DNA of 27,877 nt from Actinomycetota bacterium (GTDB taxonomy: Bacteria > Actinomycetota > Actinomycetes > S36-B12 > UBA5976): NCBI GenBank assembly GCA_947476765.1, contig CANJRK010000001.1, positions 1-27,877 of the forward strand, read 5' to 3'. Below are positions 8,182 through 15,147 of the stretch, in pieces. Position 1 is the stretch's first letter, and each line of letters opens with the position of its first letter. Under the pieces are notes generated by a model, which was not told where the DNA came from, searched no databases, and saw nothing but the letters and a program-made list of their open reading frames with translations. Both the position numbers and the translations under genes were made by a program.

Positions 8182-8378
8182 ACGACTTGTTAACTGCGAT
8201 AAAGGATGCCTTCGCGCAAGTGCCGATCTCATATGCGCTAGGCGCGATTCTGGTGATTGTTTTTCTTGCCAAGAAACTGATTAAGTGGGCAATTATTTTT
8301 GCGGTCTTGATGTTTTTCGTCTTGCCATATTTAGATCAGCAAGGCTACTTAGATTCAATAAAGTCCATACTTAACTAG
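8178..8378 (+). CDS. Small membrane protein, 66 aa, unknown
   Basis: No family is recognised. The 66-residue protein has a short amphipathic start and a strongly hydrophobic centre (about residues 17-50, two closely spaced helices or one broken by KKLIKW), then a polar tail ending SIKSILN. Its ATG overlaps the stop of the DUF4191 gene (ATGA), which strongly suggests it is translated. It ends 12 bases before the convergent deacetylase gene; only a weak 5-bp inverted repeat (TAACT/AGTTA) lies there, so transcripts may read into each other. Confidence 0.7.
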   Translation: MNDLLTAIKDAFAQVPISYALGAILVIVFLAKKLIKWAIIFAVLMFFVLPYLDQQGYLDSIKSILN

Positions 8379-8389
8379 ACTTGAGTTAG

Positions 8390-9181
8390 TTACTTAACAG
8401 CTCGAGCCACGTCTCCGGCGGTCGCAATCCACACTTCATCGTGTGACTTAACAAAAGTTAAAAATCGCTCCAACATGGCAATCCGGCTTGGACGACCAAT
8501 AAATTGTGGATGCATGGTGAGCATTGTTAAGCCGCCGAGTGCACTGATTCCCGTGAATTCCTCACGCCAAATCTCTTCAACATCGCGAGCTGATCTAATG
8601 GTGCGGTTCCAGTCGCTACCGACACTGAACCAAAAGTACGGAGCGTCATCGAGCATCCATTGAACAGGTAACTCCACTAACTTGTGTGATGCGTGCACGT
8701 AGGGCTTAATGTCATCCATCATGCTTGAGGAATATTCGAAGCCATGTTCGATCAGTAAGTCGAAAGTATTTGGGCTGACTTCCCAGGATGGGGATCGATA
8801 ACCTGTAACTGAAACACCGAACTGTTCTAGGGCCGCTTTTCCTTCAATTAACTCAGCGAGCTCTTGCTCTTTAGTTAATTTTGTTGGTGAAGTATGGGTG
8901 TACCCATGATGGCCAAGCTCATGTCCATGTGCCACAATCTCGCGCATCTGATCGGGATAGCGTTGCGCAACTTTGCCGGGCGTGAAAAATGTAGCTGGCA
9001 AACCTAAGTGATCCAGCACATCGAGAATTAGACCAAGTCCAACTTTTGCGCCATATGTTCCTTGTGACAGCACGCCTGGACGATTAACGTTGTCTGGGTT
9101 TTCCGCTAACCAGACTTCTTCGGCATCAAAGTCAAAACTAATTACGAACGCACTGGTTTTACCAGCAGGTAATTCAAGCAT
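8390..9181 (-). CDS. NodB-type polysaccharide deacetylase family protein
   Basis: The 263-residue protein has the NodB fold: motif 1 SFDFDAEE with Asp17 (catalytic base) and Asp19 (metal), and motif 2 HGYTH with His92 and His96 as metal ligands, then GYRSPSW (motif 3) and a late MTMHPQFIGRPSR block (motif 5 histidine). The short form without signal peptide and the HPQFIGR ending resemble the Helicobacter PgdA / PuuE allantoinase-like branch more than secreted chitin deacetylases, so the substrate may be a small amide rather than a wall polymer; this is not settled. The ATG lies 4 bases after the stop of the RDD gene, so the pair is probably coupled. Confidence 0.85.
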   Translation of the reverse strand: MLELPAGKTSAFVISFDFDAEEVWLAENPDNVNRPGVLSQGTYGAKVGLGLILDVLDHLGLPATFFTPGKVAQRYPDQMREIVAHGHELGHHGYTHTSPTKLTKEQELAELIEGKAALEQFGVSVTGYRSPSWEVSPNTFDLLIEHGFEYSSSMMDDIKPYVHASHKLVELPVQWMLDDAPYFWFSVGSDWNRTIRSARDVEEIWREEFTGISALGGLTMLTMHPQFIGRPSRIAMLERFLTFVKSHDEVWIATAGDVARAVK

Positions 9182-9185
9182 GGCT

Positions 9186-9659
9186 CTATCTTGCCCGTAT
9201 CACTATTGTGCCTACAGCTTTATCGTGTAACCCGCGGCCGTCACGGTCCCAAATCAGCGCGGGTACCACCAGGCAAAGCAATCCTGTTCTGGCTAAAACC
9301 TTCAATAAGCCAACCGGTCTAGTGCTTATTGATATCAGTCGAAGACCAACAATTTTGTAGCCAAATGAAGCTCCAGTGGTGGCTGTTAGCAAGAACACCT
9401 CAAGGGTAAAAATGCCAAGCGTGGCTGCACCGAAACCTGGGGAACCATAAACCAAATCAGCAAAAAGTAGATGTGTCACCAAGATTGCGGCGAACCAATC
9501 AATAGTGAGGGCCATAATCCGGCGACCCATTCGAGCCACCGATCCAATGCCTTGTTGCGGCAGTTCGAATCGCTGCCCCGGGAACCCAAAGTCGACACCC
9601 TGCTCTTCGAGCGCAGCTTTTGGCCCCGAGAGCCAGGATCCAATGTCTCTTCTATCCAC
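9186..9659 (-). CDS. RDD family membrane protein
   Basis: The 157-residue protein has an N-terminal soluble stretch, then MGRRIMALTIDWFAAILV and two further hydrophobic segments, ending in DRDGRGLHDKAVGTIVIRAR. The Arg in the first helix region, the TIDW aspartate and the DRDGRGLHDKAVGT ending are the RDD family signature; function is unknown, with transport or envelope roles proposed. Position next to glnA in divergent orientation is typical in Actinobacteria. The GTG start has TAGAGT 6 bases upstream and no Shine-Dalgarno, suggesting a leaderless mRNA. The GlnR box of glnA begins only 35 bases from this -10 element, so nitrogen control of this gene is possible. Confidence 0.87.
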   Translation of the reverse strand: MDRRDIGSWLSGPKAALEEQGVDFGFPGQRFELPQQGIGSVARMGRRIMALTIDWFAAILVTHLLFADLVYGSPGFGAATLGIFTLEVFLLTATTGASFGYKIVGLRLISISTRPVGLLKVLARTGLLCLVVPALIWDRDGRGLHDKAVGTIVIRAR

Positions 9660-9665
9660 GCTTTA

Positions 9666-9671
9666 ACTCTA
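9666..9671 (-). promoter_or_regulatory. Candidate leaderless promoter of the RDD gene
   Basis: On the minus strand TAGAGT occupies 9671-9666, then 6 bases (taaagc), then the GTG start at 9659. Confidence 0.6.
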
Positions 9672-9706
9672 AGTCCAAGTTAATTTTGGCGCTCATGGGG
9701 CGGGCT

Positions 9707-9744
9707 GTAACAATGCCGAAACACTCGGGACACGGCTTTGAAAC
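9707..9744 (+). promoter_or_regulatory. GlnR operator of glnA (four half-sites)
   Basis: Four 5-base half-sites are each separated by exactly 6 bases: GTAAC (9707-9711), GAAAC (9718-9722), GACAC (9729-9733), GAAAC (9740-9744). This matches the known actinobacterial GlnR consensus of alternating GTnAC and GAAAC half-sites with 6-base gaps. It ends 10 bases before a TACGGT -10 candidate (9755-9760), a position expected for an activator. GlnR itself is not encoded in the window. Confidence 0.88.
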
Positions 9745-9754
9745 TCAAGCCCGT

Positions 9755-9760
9755 TACGGT
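9755..9760 (+). promoter_or_regulatory. Candidate -10 element of glnA
   Basis: TACGGT fits TAnnnT and lies 10 bases after the GlnR box. It would give a leader of about 50 bases before the glnA ATG. No other TAnnnT of this kind in the gap is as well placed. Confidence 0.4.
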
Positions 9761-9771
9761 GAAGCCACACC

Positions 9772-9787
9772 CCAGAGAAACCTCTGG
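9772..9787 (+). other. Small hairpin in the glnA leader
   Basis: CCAGAG (9772-9777), loop AAAC, CTCTGG (9782-9787) form a perfect 6-bp stem between the candidate promoter and the ribosome binding site. There is no U-run after it, so it is not a terminator. Confidence 0.35.
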
Positions 9788-9817
9788 TGGTTGAGGCGAC
9801 AACTACATGGAGGATCA

Positions 9818-11263
9818 ATGTCCAACCTGGGACTAAAAACCCCCGAAGATGCACTTAAGTACATCAAGGACAACAATATTCGATTTCTAGATGTCAGGTT
9901 CTGTGACCTACCTGGCGTAATGCAACACTTCAACGTTCCAGTGGAATCAGTTGACGCGGATTTCTTCGCCGGTGGCCAGATGTTTGATGGCTCATCGATT
10001 CGCGGCTTCCAGTCCATTCATGAATCAGACCTAAAATTACTCGCTGATGTCACCACGGCATTCGTTGATCCATTCCGCAAGGAAAAGACTCTGGTCATGA
10101 ACTTCTCAGTTCACGACCCATTCTCGGATGAACCATATGCCCGCGATCCCCGAAATGTCGCAGCTAAGGCTGAGGCTTACTTGGCTTCTACCGGAATCGC
10201 CGATACTGCATTCTTTGCTCCTGAAGCAGAATTCTTTGTCTTCGATTCTGCTCGCTTTAAGACCAGCACTAACGAATCTAGCTACCACGTAGATTCAATT
10301 GAAGGCGCATGGAACTCGGGTAATGAGTACAACGCCGATGGTTCAGATAACCGCGGTTACAAGACTCGCATTAAGGGCGGATACTTCCCGGTTTCCCCAA
10401 CTGATCAAATGGCTGACTTACGCGATCAAATGGTCGTTCGACTTGCCGAAGTTGGTTTGCTTGTCGAGCGTTCCCATCACGAAGTTGGAACTGCCGGACA
10501 AATGGAAATCAATTACCGCTTCAACACATTGTTAAAAGCTGCTGATGAAGTAATGCTTTTCAAGTACGTGATTCGTAATACCGCTTGGGAAGGTGGCAAG
10601 ACTGCAACTTTCATGCCGAAGCCGCTGTACGGCGATAACGGTTCAGGTATGCACGTGCACCAGTCACTTTGGACTAAGGGCTCACCTTTGTTCTACGACG
10701 AGCGCGGTTACGGTGGGTTATCGGATCTTGCACGTTGGTACATCGGTGGCATCTTGAAACATGCGCCGTCGCTATTGGCCTTCACTAACCCAACTGTTAA
10801 CTCCTACCACCGTCTTGTTCCGGGATACGAAGCGCCAGTTAACTTGGTTTACTCACAGCGCAACCGATCTGCTTGCTTGCGCATTCCAGTTACTGGAAGT
10901 AACCCGAAAGCTAAGCGAATTGAGTTCCGCTGCCCAGATCCGTCAAGCAACCCATACTTGGCATTTGCTGCCATGTTGATGGCTGGCCTAGATGGCATAA
11001 AGAACAAGATCGAGCCACATGCTCCAGTGGATAAGGATCTATACGAGTTGCCGCCAGAAGAAGCTGCAGATATTCCACAGGTTCCATCATCTTTGCCAGA
11101 AGTACTTGAAGCTTTGGAAGCTGATCATGAGTACTTACTCGAAGGTGGCGTTTTCACAAAGGACCTAATCGATACCTGGATTGACTACAAGCGAACTGCG
11201 GAAATTGATTATGTCCGCCTTCGTCCACATCCAGCCGAATTCGAGCTGTACTACGACATGTAA
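9818..11263 (+). CDS. glnA: Glutamine synthetase type I (beta subtype), GlnA
   Basis: GlnA joins glutamate and ammonia with ATP; the active form is a dodecamer. The 481-residue protein contains the N-terminal beta-grasp domain (IRFLDVRFCDLPGVMQHF), FDGSSIRGF, the metal and glutamate site blocks (FAPEAEFFVF, GSGMHVHQSLW), NSYHRLVPGYEAP, and the adenylylation motif DLYELPPEE with Tyr409, the residue GlnE would modify. The start at 9818 is set by GGAGG 4 bases upstream; the open frame reaches back to 9620, but that would place the GlnR box inside the gene. Regulation is therefore visible at two levels: GlnR on transcription and GlnE (encoded at 21950-24877) on activity. A strong hairpin terminator follows. 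Confidence 0.97.
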   Translation: MSNLGLKTPEDALKYIKDNNIRFLDVRFCDLPGVMQHFNVPVESVDADFFAGGQMFDGSSIRGFQSIHESDLKLLADVTTAFVDPFRKEKTLVMNFSVHDPFSDEPYARDPRNVAAKAEAYLASTGIADTAFFAPEAEFFVFDSARFKTSTNESSYHVDSIEGAWNSGNEYNADGSDNRGYKTRIKGGYFPVSPTDQMADLRDQMVVRLAEVGLLVERSHHEVGTAGQMEINYRFNTLLKAADEVMLFKYVIRNTAWEGGKTATFMPKPLYGDNGSGMHVHQSLWTKGSPLFYDERGYGGLSDLARWYIGGILKHAPSLLAFTNPTVNSYHRLVPGYEAPVNLVYSQRNRSACLRIPVTGSNPKAKRIEFRCPDPSSNPYLAFAAMLMAGLDGIKNKIEPHAPVDKDLYELPPEEAADIPQVPSSLPEVLEALEADHEYLLEGGVFTKDLIDTWIDYKRTAEIDYVRLRPHPAEFELYYDM

Positions 11264-11272
11264 AGCAATGTT

Positions 11273-11314
11273 GTAAAAAGCACCCCTGGCCTTATGGCTA
11301 TGGGTGCTTTTTAC
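11273..11314 (+). terminator. Strong intrinsic terminator after glnA, potentially bidirectional
   Basis: A perfect 13-bp inverted repeat, GTAAAAAGCACCC (11273-11285) and GGGTGCTTTTTAC (11302-11314), surrounds a 16-base loop. The arm carries five T after the GC-rich part on the plus strand and five A before it, so it could also act on the minus strand. It lies 9 bases after the glnA stop. Confidence 0.92.
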
Positions 11315-11347
11315 TGCCCGCGTGCAACTTCAAACCCCTAACTTCAA

Positions 11348-11353
11348 TAGAGT
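11348..11353 (+). promoter_or_regulatory. Candidate leaderless promoter of the S9 peptidase gene
   Basis: TAGAGT followed by 6 bases (caattc) and the ATG at 11360; no Shine-Dalgarno. It lies just after the glnA terminator, as expected for a new transcript. Confidence 0.6.
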
Positions 11354-11359
11354 CAATTC

Positions 11360-13243
11360 ATGACTTTGGCACAACCTGGCACCTGGCACTCTCCAATTAC
11401 TCCAGAGATGTTGACCGAATCTGGAGTTACCTTCGGATACACCCAAACCTTCGCAGGTGAACTGTATTGGGATGAGTCTCGGCCTTCAGAAAACGGTCGA
11501 AATGTAGTGGTTAGTGGGAGTGGCAAGGATATGTTGCCACCACCGTGGAGTGCTTCAACTCGAGTCCACGAAATGGGTGGCTTGAGTTGGCTAGTTTGCG
11601 CCTGGCAAGAAGTAACTGGTGTTTTATTTGCTGAAAAGACTGATCAACGCATCTACTGGTTGGCACCCGGCGCAGATCCAGTTGCAATTACTGCAGAAAG
11701 CCCCGCGGGCACGCTCGCAAGGTATTGCGACTTTTTGATTCGGGGTTCTGAGATTTGGTGCATCCGAGAGGTCACTAGCGGCCATGAAACCAGCAGAGAT
11801 TTAATAGCCATTAATCCCACTGGCGAAATTAGAATCCTAGATGCCAATTCTCATTTCTACGCTCACTTAGCTTTATCACCAGATCAAAACGCATTAGCTT
11901 GGATCAGCTGGGAACATCCACAAATGCCTTGGGATGGAACCGAGCTTCGCGTCTCTAGAATCTCAAGTCAAGGTGATTTGGAGGCCAGTAATGTTCGAGC
12001 CGGCTCGACATCTGAAGCAGTAAACAGTCCGGTCTGGGCAAACAATGAATCACTGTTCTACATAAGTGACAAATCTGGTTTTTGGAATATTTGGGAAACT
12101 TCAAGCTTGGGGAAGAACCGCCAAGTTGTTGTCGAATCCGCTGAATGGTCAAAACCAATGTGGCAAGTAGGTATGAATCTGCTGCACATACTTCCCAATG
12201 GCCAACTAGTAGGTATCCACGGCTCCCCTGCTTTGGAAAAAGTGGCAGTAGTTGATCCAACTACTGGCGCAATTACCGACTTCGTGTCGGAGCTTTCGAA
12301 CTTCAACCACATTGCCATAGCCGGTAGCCAGATATTTGCCATTGGTGGTGGCGCAAAAGTTCCCGCTGCAATTGTCGAATTTTCCGCAACGTCTCCAGCA
12401 AACTCAGCCACCATCAAAGAAATAGCACTTCCCGTTAATGCTAGTTACTTTCCAGCTGCGCGCGGTGTGTCATTCCCTAGTAAAGATGGCAGAACTGTCC
12501 ACGCCTTTATATCAGAAGGTACAAATCCAGATTTTGAAAGCACGGATAAGCCACCAGTAATAATCACGGCCCACGGTGGTCCTACCGGCAACACCACGGG
12601 AGTTGCTGCAATTAAGCGCGCCTTCTTTACCTCGCGTGGGTTTACTGTCGTCGATGTGGATTACGGTGGCTCCACCGGCTATGGCAGGGCTTATCGCGAA
12701 GTGCTTAAGGGTAAGTGGGGCATCGTTGACACTGAAGACATCTTGGCAGTTGTCGCTGGATTGATAGACGCTGGTATTGCCGATCCGAATCAAATTCTGA
12801 TTCGTGGTGGTAGCGCAGGAGGCTTTGCAGTTCTTAATGGCCTGGTTCATAGCAAAGTTTTTGCTGCTGGCGCTAATTATTACGGTGTTGCTGAACTCAC
12901 GATGTTGGCGCAAGACACTCATGACTTCGAATCAAGGTACTTAGATTCATTAGTAGGGGCTTACCCGCAAGAGCGTGATCTATACATTGAGCGCTCTCCC
13001 CTAACCTTCGCGGATAACTTGACATCGCCCTTAATAATTTTTCAAGGCTCAGATGATCCAATCGTTCCACCATCACAATCGCAAGCGTTTCGAGATGCTT
13101 GCATTAGAAATGGCATTAAACATAAGTACTTTGAATTTCCTGGCGAAAGTCATGGATTTAGGAAGAGTGAAACCATTAAGACTTGTGCCATTGAAGAGCT
13201 TAAGTTCTTTGGTGAAGTTCTAGGTTTTATACCGGAACTTTAA
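11360..13243 (+). CDS. S9 family prolyl oligopeptidase (alpha/beta hydrolase peptidase)
   Basis: The 627-residue protein has an N-terminal beta-propeller region (about residues 20-360, with repeated strands such as LSPDQNALAWISW and SGFWNIWE) and a C-terminal alpha/beta-hydrolase domain. The catalytic triad is visible: Ser485 in GGSAGG, Asp566 in GSDDPIVPP and His598 in ESHGF. The oxyanion-hole block ITAHGGPTG is present. These fit a cytosolic S9 acylaminoacyl-type or oligopeptidase that trims short peptides; the exact specificity cannot be read. No signal peptide is seen. The start has a TAGAGT -10 candidate 6 bases upstream. EctC follows 55 bases later on the same strand. Confidence 0.92.
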   Translation: MTLAQPGTWHSPITPEMLTESGVTFGYTQTFAGELYWDESRPSENGRNVVVSGSGKDMLPPPWSASTRVHEMGGLSWLVCAWQEVTGVLFAEKTDQRIYWLAPGADPVAITAESPAGTLARYCDFLIRGSEIWCIREVTSGHETSRDLIAINPTGEIRILDANSHFYAHLALSPDQNALAWISWEHPQMPWDGTELRVSRISSQGDLEASNVRAGSTSEAVNSPVWANNESLFYISDKSGFWNIWETSSLGKNRQVVVESAEWSKPMWQVGMNLLHILPNGQLVGIHGSPALEKVAVVDPTTGAITDFVSELSNFNHIAIAGSQIFAIGGGAKVPAAIVEFSATSPANSATIKEIALPVNASYFPAARGVSFPSKDGRTVHAFISEGTNPDFESTDKPPVIITAHGGPTGNTTGVAAIKRAFFTSRGFTVVDVDYGGSTGYGRAYREVLKGKWGIVDTEDILAVVAGLIDAGIADPNQILIRGGSAGGFAVLNGLVHSKVFAAGANYYGVAELTMLAQDTHDFESRYLDSLVGAYPQERDLYIERSPLTFADNLTSPLIIFQGSDDPIVPPSQSQAFRDACIRNGIKHKYFEFPGESHGFRKSETIKTCAIEELKFFGEVLGFIPEL

Positions 13244-13298
13244 CTAACTGGCTAAACTCGCGTTACCAGCGTCAACAACTTGCAGAGAAGAGAATGAA

Positions 13299-13679
13299 AT
13301 GATCGTTACTTATAAAGAGGATTTAATTGGCGGCCCCCGTCACCGCGAAGTATCTACTGGGACAAGTCTACGAATGCTGACTCGCGAAGATGGGGTTGGA
13401 TTTTCGTTTCATGACACCGAACTTGAAGGTGGCACAACTACGACCTTGCAATATAAGAACCACATTGAAGCCAATTACATTATTGACGGTACCGGCGAGC
13501 TCGAAAACTTAGAAACGGGCGAGAAATTTGAAGTGCGCCCTGGGATGACCTACACCCTCGATAAGCACGACCGTCATCAAATGCGTGCACATACAAAGTT
13601 GCGGATCATTTGTGTATTTACGCCAGCTCTAGTTGGCACCGAAGTACATGACGAGGATGGCTCTTACCCGCTGCTTTAG
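13299..13679 (+). CDS. ectC: Ectoine synthase EctC, stand-alone
   Basis: EctC cyclises N-gamma-acetyl-diaminobutyrate to the compatible solute ectoine. The 126-residue cupin has the normal family length and landmarks: DGVGFSFH, the KNHIEANY block with Glu57, TYTLDKHDRH with Tyr85 and His93 (the Glu/Tyr/His iron ligands of the family), CVFTPAL with Cys105 and Phe107, and the near-invariant ending GTEVHDEDGSYPLL with Glu115 and His117. One position that is Trp in characterised enzymes (about residue 21) appears to be Gly here. No ectA (acetyltransferase), ectB (aminotransferase) or ectD lies in the window; the nearby GNAT protein does not look like EctA. Translation start is supported by the MIV start of the family; the purine-rich AGAGAAGAG lies upstream. 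The stop overlaps the convergent aldo/keto reductase by 4 bases. Confidence 0.9.
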   Translation: MIVTYKEDLIGGPRHREVSTGTSLRMLTREDGVGFSFHDTELEGGTTTTLQYKNHIEANYIIDGTGELENLETGEKFEVRPGMTYTLDKHDRHQMRAHTKLRIICVFTPALVGTEVHDEDGSYPLL

Positions 13680-14638
13680 TAGCGAGACCCTGAAGGTTTA
13701 GGTAAGGCTGCAATATCTGCCAAGTCCTGGGTAGTTAACACAATATCCACGGCTGCCGCGTTTTCTTCCAGCCACTTACGACGTTTAGTTCCTGGAATTG
13801 GAACTATGTTTTCACCTTGTGCTAAAACCCAGGCCAACGCAATTTGCGCAGATGATGCCCCATGGCGCGCTGCTACTGTGGCAATGCCATCAATAATTTG
13901 CTGATTCTCTGCAATTGCTTCGGCGGTAAATCTTGGGTTAGCGCTTCGGAAATCGCCATCGGCAATTGAGTCGGCGGTAACAGTTCCAGTTAGGAAGCCA
14001 CGACCTAATGGTGAGAAGGGCAAAAAGCCAATATTGTTTTCGGCGCAATATGCAATTACGCCATTTTTCACGTGTTCATCAGTCCAAATCGAAAACTCGC
14101 TTTGCACACTGGTAACTGGGTGAATCGCATGACACTTTGCTGTTTCTTCGACAGTTGTTTCCGATAGTCCGATGTAACGAACTTTTCCCTGCTCAACCAA
14201 ACCGGCAAGCGCTCCCCAGGTTTCCTCAATTGGAACTTCAGGATCAACGCGATGTAGCTGATACAAATCGATGTAATCTGTGCCTAGCCGACCTAAGGAA
14301 TCCTCGCACGCTTGTCGAACATAATCAGGTTTACCGTTCTTGCCGTATGAAGTCATGTTTATCGGTGTTAGGCCACATTTCGAGGCAATGATGGCTTGGT
14401 CGCGTAACCCATCTTTAACAAGGTATTCGCCTAAAATCTCTTCATTAGTCCAAGGTCCATATACATCTGCAGTATCAAAAAGCGTGATACCCAGCTCTAA
14501 CGTGCGATGAATGGTTGCACGTATCTCTGCTTTATCTGCATCCGCGACGTTATATCCCCACGACATTGGCATGCAGCCAAGTCCGATGGCACTTACTTCA
14601 AGGTCGCGTAGCTTGCGCGTTGGCATGGAATTTGTCAT
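13676..14638 (-). CDS. Aldo/keto reductase
   Basis: The 320-residue protein is a TIM-barrel NADPH-dependent reductase. The catalytic tetrad is complete: Asp55 and Tyr60 in FDTADVYG, Lys87 in IASKCGL, His129 in LYQLHRVD. Later blocks VQSEFSIW, LPFSPLGRGFLTG and VPIPGTKRRKWLEENAAA bind the cofactor and are typical of the YhdN/IolS-like bacterial group (AKR11/13). Substrate unknown. The start has TAAGAT 6 bases upstream (14650-14645) and no Shine-Dalgarno, suggesting a leaderless mRNA separate from the GNAT gene upstream. Its 3' end overlaps ectC in the convergent direction, but no known ectoine step uses such an enzyme. Confidence 0.93.
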   Translation of the reverse strand: MTNSMPTRKLRDLEVSAIGLGCMPMSWGYNVADADKAEIRATIHRTLELGITLFDTADVYGPWTNEEILGEYLVKDGLRDQAIIASKCGLTPINMTSYGKNGKPDYVRQACEDSLGRLGTDYIDLYQLHRVDPEVPIEETWGALAGLVEQGKVRYIGLSETTVEETAKCHAIHPVTSVQSEFSIWTDEHVKNGVIAYCAENNIGFLPFSPLGRGFLTGTVTADSIADGDFRSANPRFTAEAIAENQQIIDGIATVAARHGASSAQIALAWVLAQGENIVPIPGTKRRKWLEENAAAVDIVLTTQDLADIAALPKPSGSRY

Positions 14639-14644
14639 GCCTGA

Positions 14645-14650
14645 ATCTTA
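14645..14650 (-). promoter_or_regulatory. Candidate leaderless promoter of the aldo/keto reductase gene
   Basis: On the minus strand TAAGAT (14650-14645) is followed by 6 bases (tcaggc) and the ATG at 14638. Confidence 0.6.
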
Positions 14651-14681
14651 GTGCTGGAGCAACCTAAAGCAAGTTACCAGA

Positions 14682-15122
14682 CTAAAAGATTAAGTCATAG
14701 CGACGAAACACTTCGTCCTGCTTCCAGCCACGGCTTTCATACAGTGCTTGAGCTGGAGTGTTGTCATGGGCAGTACGTAAGAATATCCTTGTCGCACCCG
14801 CCTCGCGTGCTGCTGCTTCTGCAGCATTCATTAGCAAGTGAGCAATACCTTGACCTCGACTGGATTCCGCTACATAAAGATCGTTTAGTAGCCAGACTTC
14901 ACTTAGTGAAACCGTCGAAAACGTCGGATAGATCAGGGTGAATCCAACGGGTGTGCCATCGGTGCGAGCGATAAAAACTACGGCTTCATCATTGTTGAGA
15001 CGTTCTGTTAAGAACTTTGCAGTGTTTGAACTTTCTGACTGCTTGTAAAACTCCCGGTATTTCTCAACTAATGGATGAAGGTCAGCTAGATCCGCAATTG
15101 CTGCTCGAGTGATGTCTGTCAT
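14682..15122 (-). CDS. GNAT family N-acetyltransferase
   Basis: The 146-residue protein has a standard GNAT core: WLLNDLYVAESSRGQGIA holds the acetyl-CoA pyrophosphate loop R89-G-Q-G-I-A94, followed by the helix HLLMNAAEAAARE and the late strand TRIFLRTAHDNTPAQALYESRGW. The substrate is unknown; the family includes enzymes acting on small amines and amino acids. I chose the ATG at 15122, not 15200: the longer frame would run back into the MFS gene by 53 bases and add 26 non-conserved residues. TAGAAT lies 7 bases before this ATG. The MFS stop is 25 bases upstream, so read-through from it is also likely. Confidence 0.88.
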   Translation of the reverse strand: MTDITRAAIADLADLHPLVEKYREFYKQSESSNTAKFLTERLNNDEAVVFIARTDGTPVGFTLIYPTFSTVSLSEVWLLNDLYVAESSRGQGIAHLLMNAAEAAAREAGATRIFLRTAHDNTPAQALYESRGWKQDEVFRRYDLIF

Positions 15123-15129
15123 GACCTTG

Positions 15130-15135
15130 ATTCTA
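15130..15135 (-). promoter_or_regulatory. Candidate leaderless promoter of the GNAT gene
   Basis: On the minus strand TAGAAT (15135-15130) is followed by 7 bases (caaggtc) and the ATG at 15122. An AAGG lies within the spacer but only 3 bases from the ATG, too near to be an effective Shine-Dalgarno. Confidence 0.55.
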
Positions 15136-15147
15136 GTGACGTGAGTT

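Noticed and set aside
8376..8398. TAACT/AGTTA repeat between two convergent genes as a terminator
   Set aside because: Only 5 AU-rich base pairs and no U-run; too weak.
9713..9817. Longer glnA start at ATG 9713 (35 extra residues)
   Set aside because: It would overlap the GlnR box and promoter, and the ATG at 9818 has a strong GGAGG and matches the family N-terminus.
12512..12922. 136-aa minus-strand frame within the S9 peptidase gene
   Set aside because: Shadow of the catalytic domain; no motif or upstream signal.
14682..15122. GNAT protein as a displaced EctA partner of EctC
   Set aside because: It has the core of general GNAT enzymes and lacks the EctA-like sequence I would expect; no aminotransferase is present either, so the link is unsupported.
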